A DNA stretch of 64,000 nt from Pseudomonas gozinkensis (GCF_014863585.1 NZ_CP062253.1:1142501-1206500), one strand, 5' to 3'. Shown: positions 37,144-47,310, numbered from the stretch's first letter. Numbers and translations: made by a program. The notes: generated from the letters alone by a model not told the origin.

Positions 37144-37955
37144 CGCAATTACCTCTGTATATATCAGGCCATTAGAAGGCCGGAGTTAATGGTGTTCAGC
37201 GGTCTTAGTGCACTCGAAAGTGTGACTCGCAGGCGTCACAATGCCGTGTGCAGGCATACTTAAGTTCCGAGTGTCTAAATAAGTGCACTCAAGATGTGCG
37301 CAACCAGGCCTTGTTGTTATGACGTGCCCTGTTATGCAGCTGATCCTCTTGTCAGAGGGCTCTCGTGCAATCGTATTGCGCGCTCGATGTCAGGCGAGAG
37401 GCCTGTAGATCGGGCGGTTGGGTGCTCTGGCGAGCACGTTTATAAGGGCGCGGCCTTGGCCTTGTAGGGGATATTAATGGTGCGTATCTCCTGTCCTTCG
37501 CTAGTTGTCCAGAGTTGTTATCCATTAGGGGCAAGTTGCTGTGACAACTTGGTTACATGGGTTTGTTCTCTGCGTAAGTTATCTCGTACAAACTCGGCGA
37601 GAATCGTTACCGGTGGTATGAGCTATGCATTTGGACATAGTTCCTGTCCGCTCATCGCGAAATCTGAAATTTTTTGAAATATTGAGAAAGATGGCACTGC
37701 TTTCATATTGATAGCACTTTCGATTTCGCCCTTTATTGATAGGGAGATAATCGTCTTAGATGGTTTTGTGCCACTACCGTGAAAAAATTTAGGTGCCACT
37801 ACTGAAAAAAATGACAACTGTCGAGTGAAACTAAAGATAGAAAACAGGGTGATGTTTTTATGGCGCCAATAAATCGGCGTAAACGGGCGGGGGATTTTTG
37901 ACGTCGTGCGAGCTGCACGACCCTCTCTATAAAGAGTCGTGCAGAAGTGCATGCT
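37144..37955 (-). promoter_or_regulatory. algD upstream regulatory region (812 bp, AT-rich in its distal half)
   Basis: No convincing gene lies here; the region separates yaaA from algD. In known pseudomonads algD is driven by AlgU/sigma-22 from a long leader with distant regulator sites. Candidates read on the minus strand are GAACTA-N16-TCATA (37643-37617), which fits the sigma-22 pattern with one mismatch at -35. A perfect GGAACTT (37268-37262) is also present but lacks a matching -10. Distal to these are two near-identical direct repeats beginning GTGCCACTAC at 37768 and 37793 and long A/T runs. None is verified. Confidence 0.5.
37913..37944. repeat. Inverted repeat 3' of yaaA
   Basis: Perfect 9-bp arms CTGCACGAC (37913-37921) and GTCGTGCAG (37936-37944) have a small internal stem CTCT/AGAG. 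A third copy of the core, GTCGTGC at 37903-37909, can pair alternatively with GCACGAC. No U-tract follows on either strand. It lies 12 nt from the yaaA stop and may mark its transcript end. Confidence 0.55.
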
Positions 37956-38735
37956 TTATTCCGGTGCGTGGTCGCGCAGGAACACCAGATTGTCCGGTTT
38001 CGATTGCTCGGCGCTGTAGCGATAACCCTGAACGTCGAACTGTTTGAGGGCTGCCGGATCGTTGATGCGTTCCTGGATCACGAAACGGCTCATCAGCCCC
38101 CGGGCTTTCTTGGCGTAGAAACTGATGATCTTGTACTGGCCGTTCTTCAGGTCCTTGAACTCGGTATTGATGATCCGAGCATTCAGGGCCGTGCGCTTGA
38201 CCGCCGAGAAGTATTCGTTGGACGCCAGGTTCAACAGCACGTCGTCGCCCTGGTCGGCCAGCGCTTCGTTCAGCCATTCGCTGATGCGCGTGCCCCAGAA
38301 GGCGTACAAATCCTTGCCCCGGGCGTTGGCCAGTTTGGTGCCCATTTCCAGGCGATACGGCTGCATCAGGTCGAGCGGGCGCAGCAGGCCGTAGAGACCG
38401 GAGAGCATGCGCAGGTGCTGTTGCGCGTAATCGAAATCGGCTTCGCTGAAGCTCTGGGCGTCGAGTCCGGTGTAGACGTCGCCCTTGAAGGCCAGCAGTG
38501 CCTGCTTGGCGTTTTCCGCTGTGAACGCCGGTGTCCAGCTGCCGAAGCGCGCGGCGTTGAGGCCGCCGATCTTGTCGGACACGTGCATCAGTTCGCTGAT
38601 CTGCGCCGGGCTCAGTTCGCGCAGTTGCTGGATCAGTTCCTGGGAGTGGTCGAGGTATTGCGGCTGGGTGAAGCGTTGGGTCGCCGGCGGTGTTTCGTAA
38701 TCGAGGGTCTTGGCGGGGGAAATCACCATCAGCAT
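37956..38735 (-). CDS. yaaA: Peroxide stress response protein YaaA (DUF328)
   Basis: The protein has 259 aa, matching E. coli YaaA (258). The N-terminus [17 protein letters not shown] and the [20 protein letters not shown] region are family hallmarks. It is a DNA-binding protein that limits intracellular iron damage during hydrogen peroxide stress. The start at 38735 is set by AAAGGAG 8 nt upstream; the frame extends further into a REP pair but that part is not coding. It precedes the algD region on the same strand. Confidence 0.93.
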   Translation of the reverse strand: MLMVISPAKTLDYETPPATQRFTQPQYLDHSQELIQQLRELSPAQISELMHVSDKIGGLNAARFGSWTPAFTAENAKQALLAFKGDVYTGLDAQSFSEADFDYAQQHLRMLSGLYGLLRPLDLMQPYRLEMGTKLANARGKDLYAFWGTRISEWLNEALADQGDDVLLNLASNEYFSAVKRTALNARIINTEFKDLKNGQYKIISFYAKKARGLMSRFVIQERINDPAALKQFDVQGYRYSAEQSKPDNLVFLRDHAPE

Positions 38736-38831
38736 GAAGTCGTCTCCTTTAATCGTGGGGGCGATTCTAGGGGGTTGGGGCGGATGACTCCAGCTATCGC
38801 GTCCATAGGTGATCGGCGGCTGTACACAAAT

Positions 38832-38926
38832 CCTGTGGGAGCGAGCTTGCTCGCGAAGAGGGCGTTCCAGTCGACTGATGTGCTGGATGACACACCGCAT
38901 TCGCGAGCAGGCTCGCTCTCACAAGG
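38832..38926. repeat. REP pair between yaaA and the deacetylase-like gene
   Basis: Inverted copies CCTGTGGGAGCGAGCTTGCT and CGCGAGCAGGCTCGCTCTCA; the right copy has two changes from the consensus. It lies in the divergent intergenic region. Confidence 0.88.
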
Positions 38927-38998
38927 GATAGGTGTTGCTGCGGGGAATGGGGCAGGATCGGCTATAGTGCCGCGCGGGTTTTGTTATGGAGACACCCT

Positions 38999-40123
38999 TT
39001 GCGCATTGTTCTTTTTTTCACCGCGTGGCTGTTGAGCGTCGGTGCCGTTGCGGCGCCGGGCGATATCGCGACGCTGGATCGCAGCACCTGGCCGGAAAAA
39101 CTCGACAATCCGACCCTGTTCGACGTCGCCTCACGGGCGGAAATCCTGATGTTCGCCCGCGGCCTGCTCGGCACCGAAGCGCTGGATGAGGCCGCGCTGG
39201 CCCAGCGTCTGGGGCTGCGCACGGTCAATCTGGATGCGATCAACAGCCTGCGCGAGCGCCTGTGGCAGCGCCTGCTCGCCAACTACAACTTCGCCCAGCA
39301 AAGCTGCGATCAGGACGCCTCGTTCTGCTTCCTCGTCGAAGACCTGCCGACCCTGCGCGAGCAGGCGGCCAAATTCGTGGTCAGCGACGAAAGCTATTAC
39401 ACCAAGTGGGCCGAGCCGAGCCGGATCTTCCACCTGCAATATCTCGATGAGCTGATGCGCAAGGCTGCGCTTTCGCCGCAGACCAGCAGCGAACTCGATC
39501 ATTTCGGAGACTACGAGCGCAACGGCGACGACATGCACGACCGCCTGTTTCTGCTGAGTTTCGACAGCGCCGCCAACCTGCAACCGGACAACACCGACTG
39601 GCTCGCCGAGTACCTGCGCAAGTCGAACCTGAGCGGCACCTTCTTTATGTTGGGCAAGGATGTTCAGGCGCGGCTGGCCGACCGATCCGTCAGCAGCCTG
39701 CAAGCGGCGTTTTCGCAGCAGTGCGTTGGCGTGCAAGGCTGGGAGTTCCGCTCCCACAGCCACTGGCAGGACTGGCAGGATTCGGTGCGGCGCAGTGCCG
39801 ATCTGGTCCGCAACAAGTTGCCGGAAAACTACGTGCCGCTGTTCCGTCCTCCGGAAGGGCAACGTCGCAGCGATGCCCGCAGTTTCTTCAACAGTCAGGG
39901 CCTGCAAGTGGCGCTGTGGGACATCGATGCCCAGGACGGCGCCGGCAAGCTCAAGGGCAATCCGAGCGCGCAGCGGGTGCTGACCCTGATGCTGTTGTGG
40001 CGGCACGGGGTGATCAATTTCAACATGAAACAGGATGCGGTGAAGACCGCGTTGCCGTGGCTGATCACGCAAACCGCGCAAAGCGGCATCGGCTGGGAAG
40101 ACTGTCAGGACGCGTTTCGCTAA
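38999..40123 (+). CDS. Secreted NodB-type polysaccharide deacetylase homologue with degenerate metal site
   Basis: The protein has 374 aa. It starts at TTG 38999, chosen because TGGAGA (38987-38992) lies 6 nt upstream and the product then begins with a clean signal peptide MRIVLFFTAWLLSVGAVAA. The NodB fold is seen in FLLSFDSAANLQ, GTFFMLGKDV, FRSHSHWQDW, LFRPPEG and ALWDIDAQDG. The usual second Asp of the TFDD motif is Ser (SFDS), and the second His of H-[ST]-x3-H is not in place, so metal-dependent activity is doubtful. The N-terminal 170 residues are of unknown fold. Confidence 0.82.
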   Translation: MRIVLFFTAWLLSVGAVAAPGDIATLDRSTWPEKLDNPTLFDVASRAEILMFARGLLGTEALDEAALAQRLGLRTVNLDAINSLRERLWQRLLANYNFAQQSCDQDASFCFLVEDLPTLREQAAKFVVSDESYYTKWAEPSRIFHLQYLDELMRKAALSPQTSSELDHFGDYERNGDDMHDRLFLLSFDSAANLQPDNTDWLAEYLRKSNLSGTFFMLGKDVQARLADRSVSSLQAAFSQQCVGVQGWEFRSHSHWQDWQDSVRRSADLVRNKLPENYVPLFRPPEGQRRSDARSFFNSQGLQVALWDIDAQDGAGKLKGNPSAQRVLTLMLLWRHGVINFNMKQDAVKTALPWLITQTAQSGIGWEDCQDAFR

Positions 40124-40472
40124 AAAACGGCAAGAGCCCGGAAACATTGGGCTTGGGGTGAATTTTTTGCAGAATTCGATGCAGGCGGACTTCCGACTCT
40201 AACGGGGGCAGGGCAGTCCGCCAAGGGCTTTTCGTCACTTTGCAAAATAAACTTCAAAAAAGCGTCAAAGTGCTTTTTTCTGTCACGGGTTTTGGAGTAT
40301 TACGAAGTCAGACCGCCGAAACCTGCAACACAGGTGGCGTCTTCCAAGACCCATTTTGTGTGCGGTTCACCTGCTATCCCGACAAAAGCTGTGCAGGTGG
40401 ATTCGGCAGTCACTTCGAGGCGCAGCACCGCCGAGGTATTGCGTCGAATGGCTCCCACAAAGGTGACCGAGT
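40124..40472 (+). promoter_or_regulatory. 349-bp region upstream of phoH with overlapping hairpins
   Basis: No gene is seen. At 40256-40279 the perfect inverted repeat AAAAAAGC-GTCAAAGT-GCTTTTTT resembles a weak terminator. CACTTTG at 40236-40242 can instead pair with CAAAGTG (40266-40272), which would disrupt that hairpin. This could be chance or a form of attenuation ahead of phoH. The ribosome-binding site AAAGGTGA of phoH lies at the end of the region. Confidence 0.4.
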
Positions 40473-41867
40473 ATGGATGATCACGGACGTAGCCCTTCCT
40501 CCAACCAGCCAATCCTTTATGTACTCGATACCAACGTACTGATTCACGATCCGAACGCCCTGCTGAATTTCGAAGAACACCACGTCGCGATCCCGATGAC
40601 CGTGCTTGAAGAGCTGGACAAGCTCAAGAGCGGGCATCACAGCGTGGCCGCCGAATGCCGTCAGGCTATCCGGCTGATCGACAAGACCCTGGGCGATGCT
40701 TCACCCGATGACGTCGAACAGGGCGTGCCGATCCAGCGCGGCAAGGGCGGCCCGAAGGGCTTGCTGTCGATTCTGATGAGCAAGCAGGCCGAATCGAACC
40801 TGATCCTGCCCGAGCATCTGAACGACAACAAAATCATCAACCAGCTGATCGACCTGCACACCCGCGACCCGAAAAAACCGGTGGTGCTGGTCACCAAAGA
40901 CATCAACATGCGCCTCAAGGCGCGCGCCTGCGGGATCGACGCCGAGGACTACAGCACCGACCAACTGGTCGACGACGTGTCCCTGCTGCCCAACGGTTAT
41001 CACAACATGACCGGCTCCTTCTGGGACCGCGTGAGCAAGGTCGAAACCCGTCAGGACCACGGCCGCACCTGGCATCAGGTGCAATTGATCGACAACCTGC
41101 CTGCCGTGCACATCAACGAGTTCATCATTGATGAGCAGGGCTTTGTCGGCTGGATCAAGGAGATCGAAGAGGACAAGTTGCTGATCCTCGACCTGCACCA
41201 GGAACCGCTGCTGCACCAGGAAGCCTGGGGCCTCAAGCCACGGGACATCTATCAGAGCCTGGCGCTGTACGCGCTGCTGGATCCGGACATTCACCTGGTC
41301 AACCTGTCCGGCGCCGCCGGCTCGGGTAAAACCATTCTGGCGCTGGCCGCGGCGATCGAGCAGACCATGGTCAGCAAACGCTATCGCCGCATCATCGCCA
41401 CCCGCAGCGTGCAGGGCCTGGACCAGGAAATCGGCTTCCTGCCCGGCACCGAGGCGGAAAAAATGGAGCCTTGGCTGGGCGCCATCACCGACAACCTCGA
41501 AGCCTTGCACATGGATGACGAAAACACCCATGGCAGCGTCGACTACATCCTCAGCAAAGTGCCGTTGCAGTTCAAATCGCTCAACTACATTCGCGGTCGC
41601 AGCTTCCAGCAGAGCCTGATCCTGATCGACGAATGCCAGAACCTCACGCCGCACCAGATGAAAACCATCATCACCCGGGCCGGCGCCGGTTCCAAAGTGG
41701 TGTGCCTGGGCAACCTGGCACAGATCGACACCCCTTACCTGTCCGCGACCAGCTCCGGGCTGACTTACCTGACCGAACGCTTCAAGGATTTCCCCAACGG
41801 TGTGCACATCACCCTGCAAGGGGTGCCTCGCTCGATCCTGGCCGAATACGCCGAATCGCATCTGTAA
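40473..41867 (+). CDS. PhoH-family ATPase with N-terminal PIN domain
   Basis: The protein has 464 aa. The N-terminal PIN ribonuclease domain (about 12-150) carries acidic residues in VLDTNVLIHDP, LEELDKLK and LVTKDINMR. The C-terminal PhoH ATPase (about 250-460) has Walker A GAAGSGKT (about 280-287), Walker B LILIDECQN and IATRSVQG. PIN-PhoH proteins are linked to RNA unwinding and cleavage. A strong terminator follows the gene; the long leader upstream has possible alternative hairpins. Confidence 0.92.
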   Translation: MDDHGRSPSSNQPILYVLDTNVLIHDPNALLNFEEHHVAIPMTVLEELDKLKSGHHSVAAECRQAIRLIDKTLGDASPDDVEQGVPIQRGKGGPKGLLSILMSKQAESNLILPEHLNDNKIINQLIDLHTRDPKKPVVLVTKDINMRLKARACGIDAEDYSTDQLVDDVSLLPNGYHNMTGSFWDRVSKVETRQDHGRTWHQVQLIDNLPAVHINEFIIDEQGFVGWIKEIEEDKLLILDLHQEPLLHQEAWGLKPRDIYQSLALYALLDPDIHLVNLSGAAGSGKTILALAAAIEQTMVSKRYRRIIATRSVQGLDQEIGFLPGTEAEKMEPWLGAITDNLEALHMDDENTHGSVDYILSKVPLQFKSLNYIRGRSFQQSLILIDECQNLTPHQMKTIITRAGAGSKVVCLGNLAQIDTPYLSATSSGLTYLTERFKDFPNGVHITLQGVPRSILAEYAESHL

Positions 41868-41878
41868 CCGTCAAACCG

Positions 41879-41910
41879 AACCGGGCGACTGCAAAGTCGC
41901 CCGGTTTTTT
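41879..41910 (+). terminator. Rho-independent terminator after phoH
   Basis: Perfect 12-bp arms AACCGGGCGACT and AGTCGCCCGGTT around a GCAA tetraloop, running into six T (41905-41910). Confidence 0.95.
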
Positions 41911-41968
41911 ATGTGCGCAATTCTGACCCCCAGGTTTACAATCGGCGCTCCTGATCAGGAGTAATCCC

Positions 41969-42442
41969 GTGCTGACTCATCTCGATTCCCAAGGTCGCGC
42001 CAACATGGTCGACGTCACCGAAAAAGCCGTGACGTTCCGTGAAGCGACGGCCCAAGCGCTGGTGCGCATGCTGCCCGACACCCTGCAGATGATCGTCAGC
42101 GGCGGCCATCCCAAGGGCGACGTGTTCGCCGTGGCGCGCATTGCCGGCATTCAGGCAGCGAAAAAAACCAGTGACCTGATTCCCCTGTGCCATCCGCTGA
42201 TGCTGACCGGCGTCAAGGTTGAGCTCAGCGCTGAAGGCGACGACGCGGTGCGCATCGTCGCTCGCTGCAAATTGTCCGGGCAGACCGGCGTCGAGATGGA
42301 AGCACTGACCGCCGCCAGCGTTGCCGCCCTGACCATCTACGACATGTGCAAGGCCGTGGACCGTGGCATGACCATCGAAAGCGTGCGTCTGCTGGAAAAG
42401 GTCGGTGGCAAGAGCGGGCATTTCCAGGCGGAGCAGCCATGA
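41969..42442 (+). CDS. moaC: Cyclic pyranopterin monophosphate synthase MoaC
   Basis: The protein has 157 aa and starts at GTG 41969 with AGGAG 7 nt upstream. It acts with MoaA to form cyclic pyranopterin monophosphate in molybdenum cofactor synthesis. Signatures are [31 protein letters not shown] and [11 protein letters not shown]. Its stop overlaps the moaD start (ATGA), so moaCDE is translated as a coupled unit. Confidence 0.97.
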   Translation: MLTHLDSQGRANMVDVTEKAVTFREATAQALVRMLPDTLQMIVSGGHPKGDVFAVARIAGIQAAKKTSDLIPLCHPLMLTGVKVELSAEGDDAVRIVARCKLSGQTGVEMEALTAASVAALTIYDMCKAVDRGMTIESVRLLEKVGGKSGHFQAEQP

Positions 42443-42681
42443 ACCTGACCGTGAAGTTTTTTGCCCGCTACCGCGAGGCGCTGGGCGTGGATTCGGTGAA
42501 GGTCGAAGGTGATTTCGCCACTGTCGATGACGTTCGTGCGTTGCTGGCGCAGCGTGAGGGCGCCGAGGTGCTCAGCGAGCAGAACCTGATGTGCGCGCGC
42601 AACGAAGACCTCTGCCAGCTCGACGAGCCGGTGGTCGATGGCGACGAAGTGGCGTTTTTCCCCACCGTGACCGGAGGCTGA
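42439..42681 (+). CDS. moaD: Molybdopterin synthase sulfur carrier subunit MoaD
   Basis: The protein has 80 aa with a beta-grasp fold. The C-terminal VTGG is the site of thiocarboxylation that donates sulfur to MoaE. The start at 42439 overlaps the moaC stop. An upstream in-frame extension inside moaC is not used. moaE follows after 3 nt. Confidence 0.96.
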   Translation: MNLTVKFFARYREALGVDSVKVEGDFATVDDVRALLAQREGAEVLSEQNLMCARNEDLCQLDEPVVDGDEVAFFPTVTGG

Positions 42682-42684
42682 GCC

Positions 42685-43137
42685 ATGGCCATTCGGGTGC
42701 AGTCCGAACCGTTCGATCCGGGCGCTGAAGTCAACGCGATGCACGCGGCCAATGTCGGCGTCGGCGCGGTGGTGAGTTTTGTCGGTTACGTGCGCGACTT
42801 CAACGACGGCCTCGATGTCGCCGGGATGTTCCTCGAACACTATCCGGGCATGACCGAAAAGGCCCTCGGCAAGATCGCCGTTGAGGCCGAGCAGCGCTGG
42901 CCGCTGTTGAAACTGGAAGTGTTGCACCGTATCGGCGCGCTGGAGCCTGGCGAGCCGATCGTGTTTGTTGCTGCCGCCAGCGCCCACCGCCAGGCGGCGT
43001 TCGACGCCTGCGCCTTCGTCATGGATTACCTGAAAACCCGTGCGCCGTTCTGGAAGAAAGAGAACACCAGCGACGGCCCGCGCTGGGTCGAAGGTCGCGA
43101 CAGCGATCATGCAGCGGCGGATCGTTGGAAGCAGTAA
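42685..43137 (+). CDS. moaE: Molybdopterin synthase catalytic subunit MoaE
   Basis: The protein has 150 aa. It converts cyclic pyranopterin monophosphate to molybdopterin with MoaD-thiocarboxylate. Signature segments are VVSFVGYVRDFN, LEHYPGMTEKAL, HRIGALEPGEP and the active-site Lys region MDYLKTRAPFWKKE. It is the last gene of moaCDE; a REP pair follows. Confidence 0.97.
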   Translation: MAIRVQSEPFDPGAEVNAMHAANVGVGAVVSFVGYVRDFNDGLDVAGMFLEHYPGMTEKALGKIAVEAEQRWPLLKLEVLHRIGALEPGEPIVFVAAASAHRQAAFDACAFVMDYLKTRAPFWKKENTSDGPRWVEGRDSDHAAADRWKQ

Positions 43138-43162
43138 TTCCTCTGTCGACTTAGAGTCAGTT

Positions 43163-43226
43163 TTCGCGAGCAAGCTCGCTCCCACAGGTTTTCGATGATC
43201 CTTGTGGGAGCGAGCTTGCTCGCGAA
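43163..43226. repeat. Close-spaced REP pair after moaE
   Basis: TTCGCGAGCAAGCTCGCTCC and GGAGCGAGCTTGCTCGCGAA are separated by only about 15 nt, much less than in the other REP pairs of this window. Confidence 0.9.
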
Positions 43227-43320
43227 GTGGCCATCCGAATCACCAATTCCCTCAAGTTCACCTCCCCGACCATCGGCCAGAAATGATCGGTCTCGCCCAA
43301 TTGACGGTTTGTACGTAAAA

Positions 43321-43333
43321 GTCCAGTATGGAT
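43321..43333 (+). promoter_or_regulatory. DauR-operator candidate upstream of the binding-protein gene
   Basis: GTCCAGTATGGAT matches the palindrome GTCCATTATGGAC found in the dauB promoter (47318-47330) at 11 of 13 positions, keeping the GTCCA-N3-TGGA core. A possible -35 TTGACG starts at 43301, 14 nt before the motif. Confidence 0.5.
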
Positions 43334-43415
43334 TTACAAGTACAAAAAAGGTCTTCCCTGTTTCAGCTTTTTCTTCTGTCTTGCCAAACCAACAACAACC
43401 CGCGAGAGAACGAAC

Positions 43416-44192
43416 ATGAAGAAATTCCCCCTCATCACCGGTCTGGCACTGAGCCTGTTGGCGTGCAGCAGCGCGTTCGCCGCCGAGAAAACCCTGCGCA
43501 TCGGTATCGAAGCGGCGTATCCGCCCTTCGCCTCGAAGACCGACAAGGGTGAAATCGTCGGTTTCGACTATGACATCGGCAATGCGCTGTGCGCGCAGAT
43601 GCAGGTCAAGTGCGTGTGGGTCGAGGGCGAGTTCGACGGTCTGATTCCTTCCCTGAAAGTGAAGAAAATCGACATGGCGCTGTCGTCCATGACCATCAAC
43701 GAAGACCGCAAGAAATCGGTGGACTTCACCCACAAGTACTATTTCACCTCGTCGCGGCTGGTGATGAAGGAAGGCGCGACTGTTGATGACCAGTACGCCA
43801 GCCTCAAGGGCAAGACCGTCGGCGTACAGCGTGCGACCACCACCGACCGCTACGCCACCGAGGTGTTCGAGCCCAAGGGCATCAACGTCAAGCGTTATGG
43901 CAATAACGAAGAGATCTACATGGACCTGGCGGCCGGGCGACTCGACGCGATCTTCGCCGACACCATTCCACTGAATGACTTCTTGTCGATGCCGCGGGGC
44001 AAGGGTTATGCGTTTGTCGGGCCTGAGCTGAAGGATCCGAAATACGTGGGCGAGGGCGCGGGGATTGCGGTGCGCAAGGGCAACGCCGAACTGGTCAGCC
44101 AGTTGAATACTGCCATCGACGGCATTCGCGCCAGTGGCGAATACCAGAAGATTTCCGAGAAGTACTTCAAGTCGGACATCTACGGCGACTGA
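43416..44192 (+). CDS. Periplasmic basic-amino-acid-binding protein of an ABC importer
   Basis: The protein has 258 aa with a signal peptide ending near SSAFA-AE (about residue 23). It is a family-3 solute-binding protein: [52 protein letters not shown]. This style binds lysine, arginine, ornithine or histidine. No permease or ATPase gene is adjacent. It converges on dauR and shares an operator-like motif with dauB, so arginine (possibly D-arginine) is the likely ligand. P. aeruginosa has a binding-protein gene in the same place. Confidence 0.9.
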   Translation: MKKFPLITGLALSLLACSSAFAAEKTLRIGIEAAYPPFASKTDKGEIVGFDYDIGNALCAQMQVKCVWVEGEFDGLIPSLKVKKIDMALSSMTINEDRKKSVDFTHKYYFTSSRLVMKEGATVDDQYASLKGKTVGVQRATTTDRYATEVFEPKGINVKRYGNNEEIYMDLAAGRLDAIFADTIPLNDFLSMPRGKGYAFVGPELKDPKYVGEGAGIAVRKGNAELVSQLNTAIDGIRASGEYQKISEKYFKSDIYGD

Positions 44193-44200
44193 TAGTCCGC

Positions 44201-44306
44201 CATCGCTGGCAAGTCGAGTCGTCGCACCGCAGCTCCCACAGATTCAGCGGTGATCACATATTTTGTGTACGACGCGGGCACTGTGGGAGCTGGCTTGCCA
44301 GCGATG
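44201..44306. repeat. REP pair with one disrupted copy, between convergent genes
   Basis: The right copy CTGTGGGAGCTGGCTTGCCA is regular. The left copy CATCGCTGGCAAG is separated from CAGCTCCCACAG by about 15 extra nt (TCGAGTCGTCGCACC), so one REP arm carries an insertion. Confidence 0.8.
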
Positions 44307-44331
44307 AGGCCGTAACATTCACCGCAAATCT

Positions 44332-44973
44332 TCAGCCTTTCAATTCCTTCAAATGCTTGTACACCGTCGCCCGCCCCATGTTCAGCACATTGGCCACATA
44401 GTTCGAGGCGCTCTTGCCCTTGAACGCCCCTTCGGCGTGCAGCGCCAGCACCAGTTCGCGTTTGTGATCGCGGGTCAGCAGGTTCAGGCTCAGTTGCCGT
44501 TCCCGTAGCCAGGCGTGCAGGAAAGTGTTGATCCGTTCCTGCCAGTCATCGCGAAACAGCGAGTCCGGTTGCGGGATCAGTTTGCTCGGCGAGAGGAACA
44601 GGTCCAGCGCAGCCTTGGCATTCTCGAACAGCGAAATATTCAGGTTGATGCACAGCACCGCCAGCGGATGCCCTTCGCTGTCGCGCAGCACGGTGCTCAG
44701 GCTGCGAATCTTCTGGCCGTCCCAATTGAGCTTTTCGTACGGACCGATGTTCCGTTCGCTGACATCGTCGCTGAGCATGTCTTCCAGCGACGACTCATCG
44801 CCGATCACCCGTTTCGACAGGTTGTTGGCGATGTAGTCGACCTTCTGCGTGCGCAGGTCATGCAGCACCACTTCGGCGTGGGGAAAGAACAGCGTAGCGA
44901 TGGCGTCGGCGATGGCGTGGTAGTTGTCCAGCGCGGCGTCATTCGGCTCGGGCGTGTGTTCGGGGGCGGTCAT
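44332..44973 (-). CDS. dauR: D-arginine-responsive transcriptional regulator DauR (YheO-type PAS + HTH)
   Basis: The protein has 213 aa from ATG 44973 (MTAPEHTPEP), with GGAG about 10 nt upstream. An N-terminal YheO-like PAS domain (about 20-130; HAEVVLHDLRTQKVDYIAN) and a C-terminal helix-turn-helix (SASNYVANVLNMGRATVYKH) give the DauR architecture. In P. aeruginosa DauR represses the dauBAR operon and is relieved by D-arginine. It is the third gene of dauBAR here, 93 nt after dauA. Confidence 0.9.
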   Translation of the reverse strand: MTAPEHTPEPNDAALDNYHAIADAIATLFFPHAEVVLHDLRTQKVDYIANNLSKRVIGDESSLEDMLSDDVSERNIGPYEKLNWDGQKIRSLSTVLRDSEGHPLAVLCINLNISLFENAKAALDLFLSPSKLIPQPDSLFRDDWQERINTFLHAWLRERQLSLNLLTRDHKRELVLALHAEGAFKGKSASNYVANVLNMGRATVYKHLKELKG

Positions 44974-45066
44974 AACTGTGGAGCTCCAGGCAACGTCAAC
45001 GCCCCCTTGATCCGGGGGCGTTGCGAGTGTGCCGCAATCCGTCGGGCGCGTCATCCGGGCGGACGG

Positions 45067-46329
<1,263 letters not shown>

Positions 46330-46339
46330 GATCGTGGTA

Positions 46340-47284
46340 TCAGTTACTTAAGTGGTAAACGGCGTTGGCCAGGGCGATGTCTTCCAGGCCCAGGCCGATG
46401 GAGCGGAAAAACACGTGACGGTCGTAACCGGGGCGCTGCACTTTTTCGCTGAGCAGATCCGCCAGGTCACCGAGGATCGCGCTGCTGTCCCAGCCATGCT
46501 GTTCGCTGGCGATCAGCATCTCGCCGGCCGAGCCCGGAGTGGTCAGACGATAGTCGCAGAACACCTGCATGTCGTTGAGGCTTTGCGGCGGCACTTCGTG
46601 GGCGCGTGGTGCGTTGGTGCTGATCGAGGTGATCAGCGCCGGTTTGCTTAAAGTTGCCGGGTCGATCACGGGGCCCGCGGACGAGGTGCAGAGCATGATT
46701 ACGTCGGCCTCGGCAATGGCGGTTTCGCGGCTGTCGGCGATGCCCACCCGTGAATCGAGGGCTTGCAGTTGGCGGGCGGTTGCCGGGTCGTCGCTCAAGG
46801 TAGGCGAGTACACATTGATGCTTTGCCAGTCGCGCAATGTTTTGACGTAATGCAGATGCGCCTGGGCGACCTTGCCGCTGCCGATGATTGCCAGACGCGC
46901 GGCCTGCAACGGGGCGAGGGCGTTGACAGCGACAGCTGTGGTTGCAGCCGTGCGTGCGGTGGTCAGTTCGCCGGCATCGCAAAGGAGCAGCGGCTGGCCG
47001 GTCTGCATCGACATCAGCAGTGTCCACGCCGTCACCAGCGGGCCTTGTTCGCGAACGATATACGGCGAAGTCTTGACCCCGTACACGCCATCTTCGGCCA
47101 ATACGCCCAGATAGTTGATGAAGTCCCCGGCGCCCTGAGGGAACTCCACCAGTTGCTGCGCCGGTTGCACCGCATGCCCGGCCGCCAGATCGCGGAACAG
47201 CTTGCGCAGGATCTGCGGCACATCGATCCGGGCCAGCAGCTCGCGGGCCTGGGTTTGGTCGATCACGTAAGGCGTACTGGACAT
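46340..47284 (-). CDS. dauB: NAD(P)H-dependent anabolic L-arginine dehydrogenase DauB
   Basis: The protein has 314 aa of the ornithine cyclodeaminase/mu-crystallin family. It reduces and aminates 2-ketoarginine to L-arginine, completing the two-enzyme racemisation started by DauA. The Rossmann segment is ARLAIIGSGKVAQAHLHYV (about residues 130-148); family phrases include PYIVREQGPLVTAWTLL and ADVIMLCTSSAGPVI. It is the first gene of dauBAR; the promoter carries a palindrome over the -10. Confidence 0.93.
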   Translation of the reverse strand: MSSTPYVIDQTQARELLARIDVPQILRKLFRDLAAGHAVQPAQQLVEFPQGAGDFINYLGVLAEDGVYGVKTSPYIVREQGPLVTAWTLLMSMQTGQPLLLCDAGELTTARTAATTAVAVNALAPLQAARLAIIGSGKVAQAHLHYVKTLRDWQSINVYSPTLSDDPATARQLQALDSRVGIADSRETAIAEADVIMLCTSSAGPVIDPATLSKPALITSISTNAPRAHEVPPQSLNDMQVFCDYRLTTPGSAGEMLIASEQHGWDSSAILGDLADLLSEKVQRPGYDRHVFFRSIGLGLEDIALANAVYHLSN

Positions 47285-47310
47285 GTCGGACTCCGGAGGC
47301 TGTTTTTAAA

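Noticed and set aside
37168..37177. GGCCATTAGA near the algD start as an AmrZ site
   Set aside because: It shares the first part of the known P. aeruginosa AmrZ site, but the match is short and the position differs, so chance is likely.
37623..37952. A 109-residue minus-strand open frame in the algD upstream region
   Set aside because: It lies in AT-rich regulatory DNA, contains the hairpin after yaaA and the direct repeats, lacks a ribosome-binding site and resembles no family.
38736..38900. An N-terminal extension of YaaA
   Set aside because: The extra residues (for example REQARSH) are translated REP sequence; AAAGGAG fixes the start at 38735 and the family length agrees.
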